Below, piece after piece: positions 1-7,539 of a DNA stretch of 64,000 nt. This DNA is from JAFEBO01 sp044221315. Lineage in GTDB: Bacteria > Planctomycetota > Phycisphaerae > Phycisphaerales > UBA1924. A program made the position numbers and the translations under genes. The notes under the pieces are model-generated. The model did no database searches. It was not told the DNA's origin and saw nothing but the letters and a program-made list of their open reading frames with translations. The stretch lies in assembly GCA_044221315.1 (NCBI GenBank), contig JBGAPK010000008.1:73653-137652 (forward strand), written 5' to 3'. Numbering within the stretch: position 1 is the first letter of the stretch; each line of letters opens with the position of its first letter.

Positions 1-289
1 TCACGGGCGCGGGGGTGAGCACGTCGTCGTCGGGCGTGGGGCGGATGCGGGAGATCTGGGCTGTTGTTGAGGTGAGTTTTGCGATCACCTCGTGCGGGAT
101 GGTGTTGATCGTGACGACCATGCCGGGGGCGAGCTGGGCGCCGTCGAAGTTGGTGTCGAAGGCGGAGATTGTGAGGGTTGTGCCGCTGACAGCGCCGGTG
201 GCCTGGATGAGGCGCTGGGAGAACCAGACGATCTCGGTGAAGATGTTGGGCTCGAGGCGGACGAGGTCGGTGTCTTGGGCGAGGAGCAT
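1..289 (-). CDS. Phage-module hypothetical protein, partial (C-terminus outside window)
   Basis: Reading leftward from an ATG at 289, 96 codons are open to the window edge, so the C-terminus is missing. The product starts MLLAQDTDLVRLEPN and has no motif I recognise. It lies downstream of the portal, scaffold-like and capsid genes on the same strand, the usual place for head-completion or head-tail connector proteins. That role is inferred from position only. A 355-base repeat-filled spacer (290-644) separates it from the capsid gene. Confidence 0.55.
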   Translation of the reverse strand, partial: MLLAQDTDLVRLEPNIFTEIVWFSQRLIQATGAVSGTTLTISAFDTNFDGAQLAPGMVVTINTIPHEVIAKLTSTTAQISRIRPTPDDDVLTPAPV

Positions 290-304
290 GGGGGAATCCC
301 TGAA

Positions 305-384
305 GGTGTCGAGGTGTCGAGGTGTCGAGGTGTCAAAGTGGCGAGGTGTCGAGGTGTCGAGGTGTCAAAGTGGCGAGGTGTCGA
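305..384. repeat. Tandem array of 8-bp unit GGTGTCGA (10 units)
   Basis: Ten consecutive 8-bp units based on GGTGTCGA, with variants GGTGTCAA and AGTGGCGA in a higher-order order. The period of eight is not codon-like and no coding frame is conserved. The array sits in the 290-644 spacer downstream of the capsid gene. Arrays of the same unit occur at 617-640 (inverted) and 2565-2596. Confidence 0.9.
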
Positions 385-387
385 GGG

Positions 388-502
388 GAGAGAACGCGGA
401 GGTGCGGAGAGGGCGGAGATGCGCGGAGGGGAGAAGGGCTCGAAGAGAGAAAGAGAAAGGCAGAACCCTTCCCCCACCCCATCCCCTCAGGGGAGGGGCT
501 TT
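388..502. repeat. Composite spacer repeat, copy 1
   Basis: Purine-rich segment (GAGAGAACGCGGAGG..., then GAAGAGAGA-type runs) ending in CCCTTCCCCCACCCC and a CCCC-TCA-GGGG stem-loop. A second copy lies at 1871-2016 with the same order of blocks and an extra stretch of about 30 bases. Both copies lie between minus-strand phage structural genes. No gene is seen in the 290-644 spacer. Confidence 0.8.
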
Positions 503-616
503 CGGAAAAACCCGCGCCGAGCGGGGAAACCCGGCGCGGGTGAAGGGAGAGGAGTGGAGAAGACGAATGAGTTGCGGTGACGAGTGGAGCGTGCAAGAGG
601 CTTTTCTCTTGGCACC

Positions 617-640
617 TCGACACCTCGACACCTTGACACC
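617..640. repeat. Short 8-bp array, inverted orientation
   Basis: Three units TCGACACC, TCGACACC, TTGACACC, the reverse complement of the array at 305-384. Together the two arrays bracket about 230 bp that contains the composite repeat. The array ends just before the capsid stop codon. Confidence 0.8.
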
Positions 641-644
641 TCTC

Positions 645-1808
645 TTACGTGAGGCCACGGATCAGCCCGTGGGCGTTCTCGTTTTTGAACTCGAGCGTGT
701 ATTCGCCGAGGACTTGGCCGGCGGTGGCGTCGCCGGTTTGCGCGAGGGGCTTGAAGGCGAAGCTGCGGCCCTGGAGGGGGAGCACGCCGATTCGAGAAGA
801 GTCGAGCAGGAGCACCGTGTCGGTCGGAACCCAGCGGCTGAGAATCACGCGGCAGACGCCGAAGTCGCTCTCGTAGACGCTGATCATGTCGCGGAAGGAC
901 TTATCTTCCGGCGCATAGGCGCGGCTGCCGGTGGCGAAGCCGTTGATGCGGCGCTTCTGAGCGCCCGAGCAGACGATCGTGTCGATCTTGCCCTGGCTCT
1001 GCTCCCAGATCAGGCGCATCGCGGCGTTGAGCACGGGCTCGTTGAGGTCGGTGCCGCTACCGCCACCGGCGGGCATCGAGCCGGTGTTGGGGACGTACTG
1101 GTTGGTCGTGATCTGGCGGACGATGCCGTTCATCGAGCGGCGGACCGTGGACGAACCCTGCGGGTTGCTCGAGGGCGCGACGCCGTTGATGACGCAGTTC
1201 TCGAGATCGCGGAGCAGTTCGCGGAGGCGTTCCTGCTTCTGGTATTCGAGCTCGTCGTCGATGCCGTGCTGTCTCGCGGCACGCATCGAGCCGGAGACTT
1301 CCACCGTTGCGGAGAAGATCTGCGTGTAGTTGGCCTTGCGGGCGCGGAGGGTGAAGCGGGAGGTGGTGGCGTCGGCCCCTTCGAGGGCGGCGTTGCCGAT
1401 GATGATGAAGCGTTTGCCGTTGGTGAGCGTGGCCTTCGTCGTGCCGCCGTAGCCTCGGACGACGGTGAGGACGTTTCCGGCGACGGCGGTGACCTGCATC
1501 ACTTCAACGCTGGCGTCGGGGCGGACGAGATCGCCGACCTGGAAGCGGGCGCCGTTCTGGACGGTGAGGCTGGTGGCGTTTTGTGCGTCGGGCGAGAACG
1601 ACGATTGATTGAGCGTGTCGGTGTTGGGGAGGAGCGTGTCTTCCATCCACTCGTGGATGGTGCTCATCGCGGGGCGCTTGGCGTCGCCCAGGTAGTCGAG
1701 CAGGGGAGTTTCGTAGGGCGAGACGATGCCGACGATGTCGGAGACGTCTTCCATGATCTCGGGGAGATCGGTGCCGGCGGCGAAGGTGGACTTGCCTGAG
1801 TAGGACAT
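645..1808 (-). CDS. Phage major capsid protein (SU10/DUF5309-like)
   Basis: A 387-residue protein. Its N-terminal segment (DLPEIMEDVSDIVGIVSPYETPLLDYLGD) fits the start of SU10-type (DUF5309) major capsid proteins, where a short arm precedes the HK97-like fold. No signal peptide or membrane segment is visible, as expected for a virion shell subunit. It follows a scaffold-like gene (2026-2547) and the portal gene (2696-4222) on the same strand, the standard head-gene order. The ATG at 1808 has AAGGAACCCC just upstream. Family placement comes from sequence recognition without an alignment; the capsid role is well supported by context, and the exact family is less certain. Confidence 0.82.
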   Translation of the reverse strand: MSYSGKSTFAAGTDLPEIMEDVSDIVGIVSPYETPLLDYLGDAKRPAMSTIHEWMEDTLLPNTDTLNQSSFSPDAQNATSLTVQNGARFQVGDLVRPDASVEVMQVTAVAGNVLTVVRGYGGTTKATLTNGKRFIIIGNAALEGADATTSRFTLRARKANYTQIFSATVEVSGSMRAARQHGIDDELEYQKQERLRELLRDLENCVINGVAPSSNPQGSSTVRRSMNGIVRQITTNQYVPNTGSMPAGGGSGTDLNEPVLNAAMRLIWEQSQGKIDTIVCSGAQKRRINGFATGSRAYAPEDKSFRDMISVYESDFGVCRVILSRWVPTDTVLLLDSSRIGVLPLQGRSFAFKPLAQTGDATAGQVLGEYTLEFKNENAHGLIRGLT

Positions 1809-1829
1809 GGGGTTCCTTTCTGGAAAGAT

Positions 1830-1861
1830 GCAAAGCGGCAGAACGGCAAAGCGGCAAAGGG
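1830..1861. repeat. 8-bp tandem array GCAAAGCG (4 units)
   Basis: Units GCAAAGCG, GCAGAACG, GCAAAGCG, GCAAAGGG lie directly upstream of the capsid start. Similar imperfect 8-bp AGAGCGGC/AGTGGCAA arrays are seen near 20660-20695 and at 60839-60862, so the pattern is not confined to the phage region. Confidence 0.8.
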
Positions 1862-1870
1862 GAAAGAGCA

Positions 1871-2016
1871 GAGAGAACGCGGAGGACGCGGAGAGGGCGG
1901 AGGTGCGCGGAGGGGGAAAAGACTCTTCAACTCAAAGGAAGAAAAGAGCTCGAAGAGAGAGAGGAAAAGAGAAAGACAAACCCTTCCCCCAACCCCTCCC
2001 CTCAGGGGAGGGGCTT
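1871..2016. repeat. Composite spacer repeat, copy 2, with 9-bp stem-loop
   Basis: Same block order as 388-502. The end holds a perfect 9-bp inverted repeat, CCCCTCCCC (1993-2001), loop TCA, GGGGAGGGG (2005-2013). It lies just downstream of the scaffold-like gene on the minus strand and could be a transcript-stabilising or attenuating hairpin. No T-run follows, so it is not a standard intrinsic terminator. Confidence 0.8.
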
Positions 2017-2025
2017 CAGAATGCG

Positions 2026-2547
2026 TTATCCGGCGCGGCGGGCGCGGAGGTAGGCGAGGAGGGAGCGGCGGTCGCCGGTGGTGCGGGCTTTGATGGCGAG
2101 GTCGGCGAGAGAGTCTGAGGGAGTCGTGCTGAGCGCCGGGCTCATGGCGCTCGGGGTGGGTGAGGTGCGCGGCGGCAGCGCGGACTCGAAGAGGAACGGT
2201 TTGCTGGCGCGCAGTTCATCGATGAGCGGGGCGATGTTGGTGCCGGTGTCGGGGCGGGTTGCCAGCATCGAATCGAGCATGAGGGATGCGACCTCGGGGT
2301 CGATCGCTCCGGCGCCGGCGAGGGCGCGATCGATGAGACGGGCCTGCTGTTCCTTAGCGAGCGCGGCCTGTGCTTGTTCAAGCTTGGCGCGGAAGTCGGC
2401 GACCTGGGCCTGTGCTTCGGCGAGTTTGGACTCGGCCTCGAGGGCGCGGGCACGCCAGTCGGTTTCTTCGGTGACGGGCGGACGGGCGGCGGGGGCGGTT
2501 TCGCCGTTGCCTTCTTCGCCGCCGAGATTTCGGGTTTCATCGGGCAT
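2026..2547 (-). CDS. Putative phage head scaffold/assembly protein
   Basis: A 173-residue acidic protein. An N-terminal Gly/Glu/Pro-rich region is followed by a predicted coiled coil at about residues 35-80 (alternating Glu, Ala, Gln, Leu with the block ALEAESKLAEAQAQVADF). A less charged C-terminus ends in basic residues (YLRARRAG). Length, coiled coil and position between portal and capsid genes match phage scaffolding proteins, which template the procapsid and bind capsid through a basic C-terminal tail. The ATG at 2547 is preferred over an in-frame start at 2580 because AAAGGAG stands 6 bases upstream of it and the upstream extension would be encoded by the tandem repeat. Function is inferred from context. 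Confidence 0.7.
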   Translation of the reverse strand: MPDETRNLGGEEGNGETAPAARPPVTEETDWRARALEAESKLAEAQAQVADFRAKLEQAQAALAKEQQARLIDRALAGAGAIDPEVASLMLDSMLATRPDTGTNIAPLIDELRASKPFLFESALPPRTSPTPSAMSPALSTTPSDSLADLAIKARTTGDRRSLLAYLRARRAG

Positions 2548-2564
2548 GGGGACTCCTTTGAAGA

Positions 2565-2596
2565 GGTGTCGAGGTGTCAAGGTGACGAGGTGTCGA
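2565..2596. repeat. 8-bp tandem array GGTGTCGA (4 units)
   Basis: Units GGTGTCGA, GGTGTCAA, GGTGACGA, GGTGTCGA lie in the 148-base spacer between the portal and scaffold-like genes. This is the same unit as the 305-384 array. Confidence 0.85.
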
Positions 2597-2648
2597 GGGA
2601 AAAACAGACTGCAACGGCGCCTTGCGATTCACGGAAGCTGAATTCGGG

Positions 2649-2690
2649 GCTGACCGCTGAAAGCTGAAAGCTGAGAGCTGAGAGCTGACC
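2649..2690. repeat. 7-bp tandem array GCTGAAA (6 units)
   Basis: Six 7-bp units: GCTGACC, GCTGAAA, GCTGAAA, GCTGAGA, GCTGAGA, GCTGACC. The array ends 5 bases before the portal stop codon. The same unit recurs at 17632-17666, 15 kb away and directly after another stop codon. Confidence 0.9.
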
Positions 2691-2695
2691 GCTCC

Positions 2696-4222
2696 CTACA
2701 CCGCTCCGTCATCCGTCGGCTTGTAACCCAGTTCTTCCAGAACGCGCTGCTTGTCAACGCCGATGCGGAGCTTGGACTCGGCGACCTGGGCCTGCTCGCG
2801 GTCGTCGATGGGGAGCGGGTCGGGCCAGTCGATTCGGATGGAGCGGTCGATCTCGTCGGTCTTGAGGATGTTGAGGTGATCGAGCGCGGCGAGGATGAGG
2901 CGCGAAGCCTCGGCGAGGCCACGCCCGTAGGTGACCTGTTTCCGCGCAGTGCGGCTGAGAAGGCCCATGAGCGTGACGCGGAGGGCCATCGCGCTCGAAA
3001 GGTTGCCGACCTTGCCCTGGACGACGCCTGTGGCCAGCGGGGGTACGCCGCTGAGTTTGTCGAGGGCGTTGCGGAGAGCTTCGAAGTGGGCTTCTTCGGA
3101 GGGCGCGGACGAGTCGCCCCCGAATTCCTGGACGGAGGCTTGCGGATTGTCGCTGGCGAGCATGATGCCCGGGCCGATCGAGAGTGAGCCGGGAGCGCCG
3201 AGGCCCCGCATCAGGTACATCTTGAAACTCTGGAGCGAGAGCCGGTAGGCGCGGTCGCACAGGCGGGTGTTGAGTTCATCCTGGAGCGGGATGAGCGGCT
3301 CGACCTCTCCCAATCCCGAGTAGTGGAAGGGCTGGCTGACGTTCTGGATGTGCGCGACGGGGAGGCGCCCGTTGGTCCAGGGGGTTTCGATCGCATCGAG
3401 CAGTCGCTCGTTCTCGTAGATGTGATGGAAGTCGGCGGAGACGATCTCGGTGTGCGTGGTGCGTTTGCGCCGGGCGGGCTCTGGGTTGATCAGCGAGCGG
3501 AGGAAGCCGGGCTGTTCCGCGGCGTTCTCTTCGCGCTCATAGTGAATGACATAGGCCTGCGTGCGCCGGTAGTCGGCCGAGTCGGAGATGGGGATGCCGC
3601 GCCGGGGGTCGATGAGTTCGACGCGGACGGGCGGCGCATTGCGGAGGATGTCGGGGACTTGGGCGCTGTTGCCGAGTCGTCGGGCGCGGCGCTGAAAGTC
3701 TGGTTGAGACTCGGTGACGCGGACGAGGAGATCGGCGTGGCCGAAGACGTGACCAAGGAGGGCGAGATCGGTGAAGAGGGAGATGCCGCCGCTGGTCTCC
3801 CAGATTGCGTCGAGGGCGGATTGGACTGCGTTGCGGACGGGTTCGGTTCGCGCCGTGCTGATGAAACGGATGGGCTTGGCGAAGAGGAAATCGACCATGG
3901 CGTGGATGCGCCAGGCGATGTCGTTTTCGATCACCAGTTCGCGGGCGGTGCGGAGGCGATCGTCGGTGTTCGGGTTGGCGGCGCCGGTGAGGCGGGAGGG
4001 CAGGCCGATTTCCTGGGGCTGTGAGTACCACGAGCCGCTGCGCCGGCAGGCGTCTGAGCCGTTTGTGCTGCCCGCGCGGCGTACCGGCTCCAGAGCGTTC
4101 CTGTAGTACGTCCAGAGTTTGTCCAGGCGCGGGAGAGTCCGCGACTGGTGCTCCCGCAGCGCGAGAGCGAGTAGTGCCTCATCGAGGCCGACGTCGGAAA
4201 ATGCCTGGAGCCGGTACGCCAT
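2696..4222 (-). CDS. Phage portal protein (SPP1 gp6-like)
   Basis: A 508-residue protein of normal portal length. The order of elements fits the SPP1 gp6-like portal family: an N-terminal helical arm (LWTYYRNALEP), a wing region with the FLFAKPIRF block near residue 110, a long stem/crown section, and an acidic C-terminus (ELGYKPTDDGAV). Portals form the dodecameric DNA gate at one capsid vertex and bind terminase. The gene is the most upstream member of the minus-strand head module. No terminase gene precedes it within the 479 bases before the next gene, nor is that gene a recognisable terminase. Identification is by sequence recognition plus neighbours. Confidence 0.82.
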   Translation of the reverse strand: MAYRLQAFSDVGLDEALLALALREHQSRTLPRLDKLWTYYRNALEPVRRAGSTNGSDACRRSGSWYSQPQEIGLPSRLTGAANPNTDDRLRTARELVIENDIAWRIHAMVDFLFAKPIRFISTARTEPVRNAVQSALDAIWETSGGISLFTDLALLGHVFGHADLLVRVTESQPDFQRRARRLGNSAQVPDILRNAPPVRVELIDPRRGIPISDSADYRRTQAYVIHYEREENAAEQPGFLRSLINPEPARRKRTTHTEIVSADFHHIYENERLLDAIETPWTNGRLPVAHIQNVSQPFHYSGLGEVEPLIPLQDELNTRLCDRAYRLSLQSFKMYLMRGLGAPGSLSIGPGIMLASDNPQASVQEFGGDSSAPSEEAHFEALRNALDKLSGVPPLATGVVQGKVGNLSSAMALRVTLMGLLSRTARKQVTYGRGLAEASRLILAALDHLNILKTDEIDRSIRIDWPDPLPIDDREQAQVAESKLRIGVDKQRVLEELGYKPTDDGAV

Positions 4223-4701
4223 CCGTCTAACCCGCCTTTGCCGCCGGAGCGGCGTGCTTGCGAGGCGTGCGTCTCACACACGCGGGGCCTCTACACAGGG
4301 GGCGCACGGACTCGCCGCGGCGCGCAGGGGCGCTCGCGTGCGCCGCTCAAAACCAGGCGCAAAGCAGGTACTGCAAATGAGTTACGCTGAAATCTGCAAA
4401 GTGGCGGAATCGGGTAATTTGGTCGAGCGCGTTTGAGCGCCGCCGAGCGCTGCTGTGCGCACAGAACGTCGGCCCCTGCCCGCGCGAAGTCGAAGAGCGC
4501 GCGCCGACGCGAGGCAGGTTGAACCTGCTCTCGTGCAGCGCTCCGGGGCGGAAACCAGACGGAGCGCCCGTCGGCGCCTCTCTCCATGCTCGGGTCGGGT
4601 GGTGTCGGCCGGGCCGGCATTCCCGTCGATGAACGGAGTGACGTCGCTTTGGTGGCGTTGGGTTCGAGCGGTGCGGCGTGCGTGCCGTCCGCTCGTAATG
4701 G
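4223..4701. other. 479-base gap without a supported gene
   Basis: The stretch upstream of the portal gene is GC-rich on both sides of a more AT-balanced patch near 4360-4430. That patch contains a 19-codon open frame at 4377-4436 (MSYAEICKVAESG...), which is too short to call. No terminase remnant, tRNA or clear terminator was seen. It marks the edge of the phage module. Confidence 0.5.
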
Positions 4702-5343
4702 CTACTTCGCGAGCGAATCGATCGAATAGGAAACGAACGGCGGATTCTCGAGGCCCGTGACCACGCGCCAGAAGGGTTCGCCGAACTCATCGGCGAGCCA
4801 CGACCGGAACGGGCCCTTCTCGTCCTTTGAGACCTCGGACAGCGATGGGCCCCCCACGAAAACGGAGCGGTGAATCAGCAGCAGGTCATCGGAAACATAC
4901 TCGGCCTCGGCCGCGACGCCGCAGAGGGCGTCGGTCAGTTTGGCGAAGAGTTCCGGCTGGAGGCCCAGGAGCAGATCGGCGTCGTGCCAGATGTAGTAGC
5001 GGAACTTGGTGGCGGGCTTGCCGCGGACGATCATGCGGTTACGGAGAAGCGCGGCGATCCCGCCGGGGCCGTCGATGCGCCGGTCGAGGAGCGGTCCGGG
5101 GACGGCGCGTTCGAGCTGGTAACAGAAAGATTCGAGATCGGTGATGAAGCGTCCGTAGAAGGGGCAAACCTCGGTGTCGCGTTGCATTCCGAGGAACTGG
5201 CCGAGGCTGGTTGCGAACTGAAGCCGCCGGCCCGGAAAGTCGGACGAGGCGACGAGATGGTTTTCTTCCAGGAGCTGAGCAACCTCGGGCTGCCAATCCG
5301 CGATCAGCAGCGGCGATTCGGGTTGGCGGGAGAGGGCGCTCAT
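4702..5343 (-). CDS. Conserved-looking hypothetical protein, 213 aa
   Basis: I do not recognise this family. The protein is soluble, with no signal peptide or membrane helix, and mixes acidic and aromatic segments (KFRYYIWHDADLLLGL, then EPFWRVVTGLENPPF near the C-terminus). The ATG at 5343 is the only good start. It stands alone between two long gaps, transcribed in the same direction as the phage module but separated from the portal by 479 bases, so it is probably a host gene. The coding call rests on length, a protein-like composition without low-complexity bias, and better hydrophobic patterning than the overlapping frames. Confidence 0.7.
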   Translation of the reverse strand: MSALSRQPESPLLIADWQPEVAQLLEENHLVASSDFPGRRLQFATSLGQFLGMQRDTEVCPFYGRFITDLESFCYQLERAVPGPLLDRRIDGPGGIAALLRNRMIVRGKPATKFRYYIWHDADLLLGLQPELFAKLTDALCGVAAEAEYVSDDLLLIHRSVFVGGPSLSEVSKDEKGPFRSWLADEFGEPFWRVVTGLENPPFVSYSIDSLAK

Positions 5344-5858
5344 CTTGGATTGGCGATTCGGGCTTTACAAATCCACGAGACTCTCTTGTCGCTTCCGGCA
5401 AGCACACGAGCCCGGATTCGCTCGTGCGGAACGCACGGGGTGCGAATCGGGCGACCACCCCCGACGCCGGTCAGAATTGCGGCGGCAGGACACAACGACA
5501 TCGCCTCCGGCATGCCGGATGCGAACAAAGCCACAACTGTCGCGATCCCGTCGCTATTTGCGCGCAACGGGGACGCAAAGCCGCGGCCTCTGACCACCAG
5601 AAATGTGCCTCACAAACGGGGGTTCGGCCAACCACCCTGCCGGAATATGCCGCGAAAGTTGCGCAATCCGCAGTCAAGGCCCGGAAATAGGGAGAAAGCC
5701 TGCTTTTCAGGGTCCGGCGGGCCTCCGGCCTCCCCCGCCCCCGCCCGCCCGACCCTGCAAGCAACGTGACCGGGTGCAATTGGAAATAACTACTTCGTAA
5801 CTGCGTGAACCGTTAGGATACTTGGCGAGCTAAACACGGGTGGGCATGGAGCAAGGGC
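5344..5858. other. 515-base gap, no supported gene
   Basis: Short open frames here have Arg/Pro-rich composition typical of noncoding high-GC DNA. One imperfect hairpin is visible: AGGGTC (5709-5714) pairs with GACCCT (5751-5756), extended by GGCGGG/CCCGCC after one mismatch. It has no T-run on either strand. The AT-richer stretch at about 5775-5835 probably holds the promoter of the downstream LuxR gene; no clear -35/-10 pair was assigned. Confidence 0.5.
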
Positions 5859-6683
5859 GTGAATTACATCCAGTCGGACCCTGAACAGGTGGTCGAAGGC
5901 GTGGAGAGAATCGGGCGGCTACCAGCGGTGGCCACACACGATTGGTGCGACTTGGCCGCGAACGCGGTGGCGGATTCGCTCCTTGGCTCCAAGGGCTCCG
6001 GGGTCATCGCCGTCGGGATCGGCTCGGCGCAGGGCGAGAGCATCGACCGGCTCGAGAGCGTGGGGGTCTGCGGCGTGGGGGGCGCGACGAAGGACGCGGA
6101 GGATGTGAAGAAGCGTCTCGGGGCGATGGGCTTCTTTCAGCCCGGGATAGACGCCCGAGCGCTGAAGGGCGAGGCCTCGGTGGTCATGGCGCCGGCGACT
6201 GAGCTGCAGGGCTCGGCCTCGTGGCGTTCGTCGCCGATCTGTCGCCTGCTTACCTCGCGCGGACTGTCGGCGTTTCTGATCGGCGCGGGCCTGATCGCCG
6301 ACACCGACCCGACCCGGATGTTGTGGGTGCTGGGGGCTGTGGAAGAGAACGGGGCGTACCTGGGGGACATGATGTTCGCCATGGTCATCCTGATGGCGCT
6401 GCTCCGCCGGGCGAGGCTTGCGCTCTCGGGGGTCGGCTCGGACATGTCGGAGTGGGTGAGCCCGCGCGAGCAGGAGATTCTCAAGGAGCTCGTGCTGGGC
6501 AAGAGCGTCCGCCAGATCGCGGAAGAAACCGGTCGCAGCCCGCACACCGTGCACGATCACGTCAAGAGCCTGCACCGCAAGCTCAATGCGACCAGCCGCG
6601 GCGAACTGATCGCGCGGGCGCTGGGCCACGTGAGCCAGGCGACCCGCGTCCGAGAGGCGAGCCGGAAACTCAAGCACTCCTGA
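5859..6683 (+). CDS. LuxR-family transcriptional regulator with unassigned N-terminal domain
   Basis: 274 residues. The C-terminal LuxR/GerE helix-turn-helix is clear at about residues 200-255 (SPREQEILKELVLGKS, then RSPHTVHDHVKSLHRKL), the DNA-binding domain of the NarL/FixJ/LuxR class. The N-terminal 195 residues contain no receiver signature (no conserved Asp pair or Lys) and resemble the unassigned sensor-like domains found in planctomycete LuxR proteins. The likely start is GTG at 5859 with GGAG about 8 bases upstream; an ATG at 5846 is in another frame with an early stop. It converges on the lipoprotein gene with 4 bases between stop codons. The signal it senses is unknown. Confidence 0.82.
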   Translation: MNYIQSDPEQVVEGVERIGRLPAVATHDWCDLAANAVADSLLGSKGSGVIAVGIGSAQGESIDRLESVGVCGVGGATKDAEDVKKRLGAMGFFQPGIDARALKGEASVVMAPATELQGSASWRSSPICRLLTSRGLSAFLIGAGLIADTDPTRMLWVLGAVEENGAYLGDMMFAMVILMALLRRARLALSGVGSDMSEWVSPREQEILKELVLGKSVRQIAEETGRSPHTVHDHVKSLHRKLNATSRGELIARALGHVSQATRVREASRKLKHS

Positions 6684-6687
6684 CCGA

Positions 6688-7395
6688 TCAGGGGTCGGGG
6701 GCTTCCCGGGTAGCGGGCGGGTTCTCGCCGGCCGATGCTTCGGTCATCTTCTTTTCGTCGCTCAGCACCTTCGCCGTGCGCGATTTGATTTCCTTGGCGA
6801 TTCGTGCCGCGAGCGGCGGGTCGTCGGAGATCGCCACTTCGAACCGCGACGGGAAGCCCAGTAGCGTGTCCTCGGTATAGGTCGCCAGGAAGACGGATTT
6901 CGTGTTGGGGCGGCGCCCCGCCTGAACGACGCGCTCGACGATCACGAGCACGTGCGCGTTGGTGTTCATCGGGTGCTCGAGCAGATCATTCTCGGCGTCG
7001 CGGGCCTGATCGCGGTCGAGGTCGGTCTCGCGGACATCCGGGGAGGCGGCCGGCGAAAAAATGATCTGAACGCGGCGCTGCTGCTGGTGGATCGTGTCTT
7101 CCCAATCCTGCGCGGGCGTTGACTGCTCGGTATCCCACGGGGTGAAGTAGCCCGAACTCGGCTTGGCATGGGTTGTCAGCACGCCGGAGCGGACGTCCAC
7201 GCGATCGAGAGTGAACCGGTACGAGTGCAGCACGTCGCGGGCGGCCGTGAATGCCGCGGCGTACTCCGACGCCGGAACGAATACGTCGGGGGAGTCGGAG
7301 GCACACCCGGCGAAAATGGCCGAGGGCACGATCGCCAGGAGCATCGCGGAGGCCGCGCGGGAGATTGGAACGTTTCGGAAACGCATCATGTGCAC
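6688..7395 (-). CDS. Putative lipoprotein of unknown function
   Basis: 235 residues. The N-terminus has basic residues, a hydrophobic stretch (AASAMLLAIVPSAIFAGC) and a lipobox (FAGC), so signal peptidase II processing and lipidation at Cys31 are expected. The mature part begins with a long polar segment and contains an alpha/beta region with a repeated Thr/Arg pattern. The C-terminus is charged and disordered (EKKMTEASAGENPPATREAPDP). No family was recognised. Three closely spaced Met codons (7395, 7389, 7386) are possible starts and the choice does not affect the mature protein. It is divergent from amtB, so the 144-base interval 7396-7539 should carry both promoters. Confidence 0.78.
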   Translation of the reverse strand: MHMMRFRNVPISRAASAMLLAIVPSAIFAGCASDSPDVFVPASEYAAAFTAARDVLHSYRFTLDRVDVRSGVLTTHAKPSSGYFTPWDTEQSTPAQDWEDTIHQQQRRVQIIFSPAASPDVRETDLDRDQARDAENDLLEHPMNTNAHVLVIVERVVQAGRRPNTKSVFLATYTEDTLLGFPSRFEVAISDDPPLAARIAKEIKSRTAKVLSDEKKMTEASAGENPPATREAPDP

Positions 7396-7539
7396 TTGGA
7401 GATCAGAGTAGCAGACGCGAAGGGGGAAAAGTCACTTGACGTTACGCCCAAAGGCTGTCACGATCGGTCCGTCGGTGCGGAATTGTGGAGCGCGAAGCGC
7501 CGGGAATCGCGTGGTGGGGGCGCCGAATCGGGAGGTGCC

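Noticed and set aside
305..384. The 8-bp tandem array considered as a CRISPR array
   Set aside because: There are no spacers between units and the unit is far shorter than a CRISPR repeat; no cas gene is nearby.
15..1799. A 594-codon open frame on the plus strand at the window start
   Set aside because: It runs antisense to the capsid gene and through the tandem repeats. Composition is Gly/Val/Arg-rich and repetitive, with no family match, while the minus strand encodes a recognisable capsid protein.
4377..4436. A 19-codon frame in the gap upstream of the portal gene
   Set aside because: Too short, with no Shine-Dalgarno sequence or conserved context. It could be chance.
4640..4690. GGGTTCGAGC resembling a tRNA T-loop
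   Set aside because: No acceptor stem or anticodon arm can be paired around it on either strand.
7436..7464. A possible sigma-70 promoter (TTGACG, 17-base spacer, CACGAT) upstream of amtB
   Set aside because: The -35 matches well but the -10 agrees at only three of six positions. No sigma-54 (GGCAC-N5-TTGC) site was seen either. Transcript mapping would be needed.
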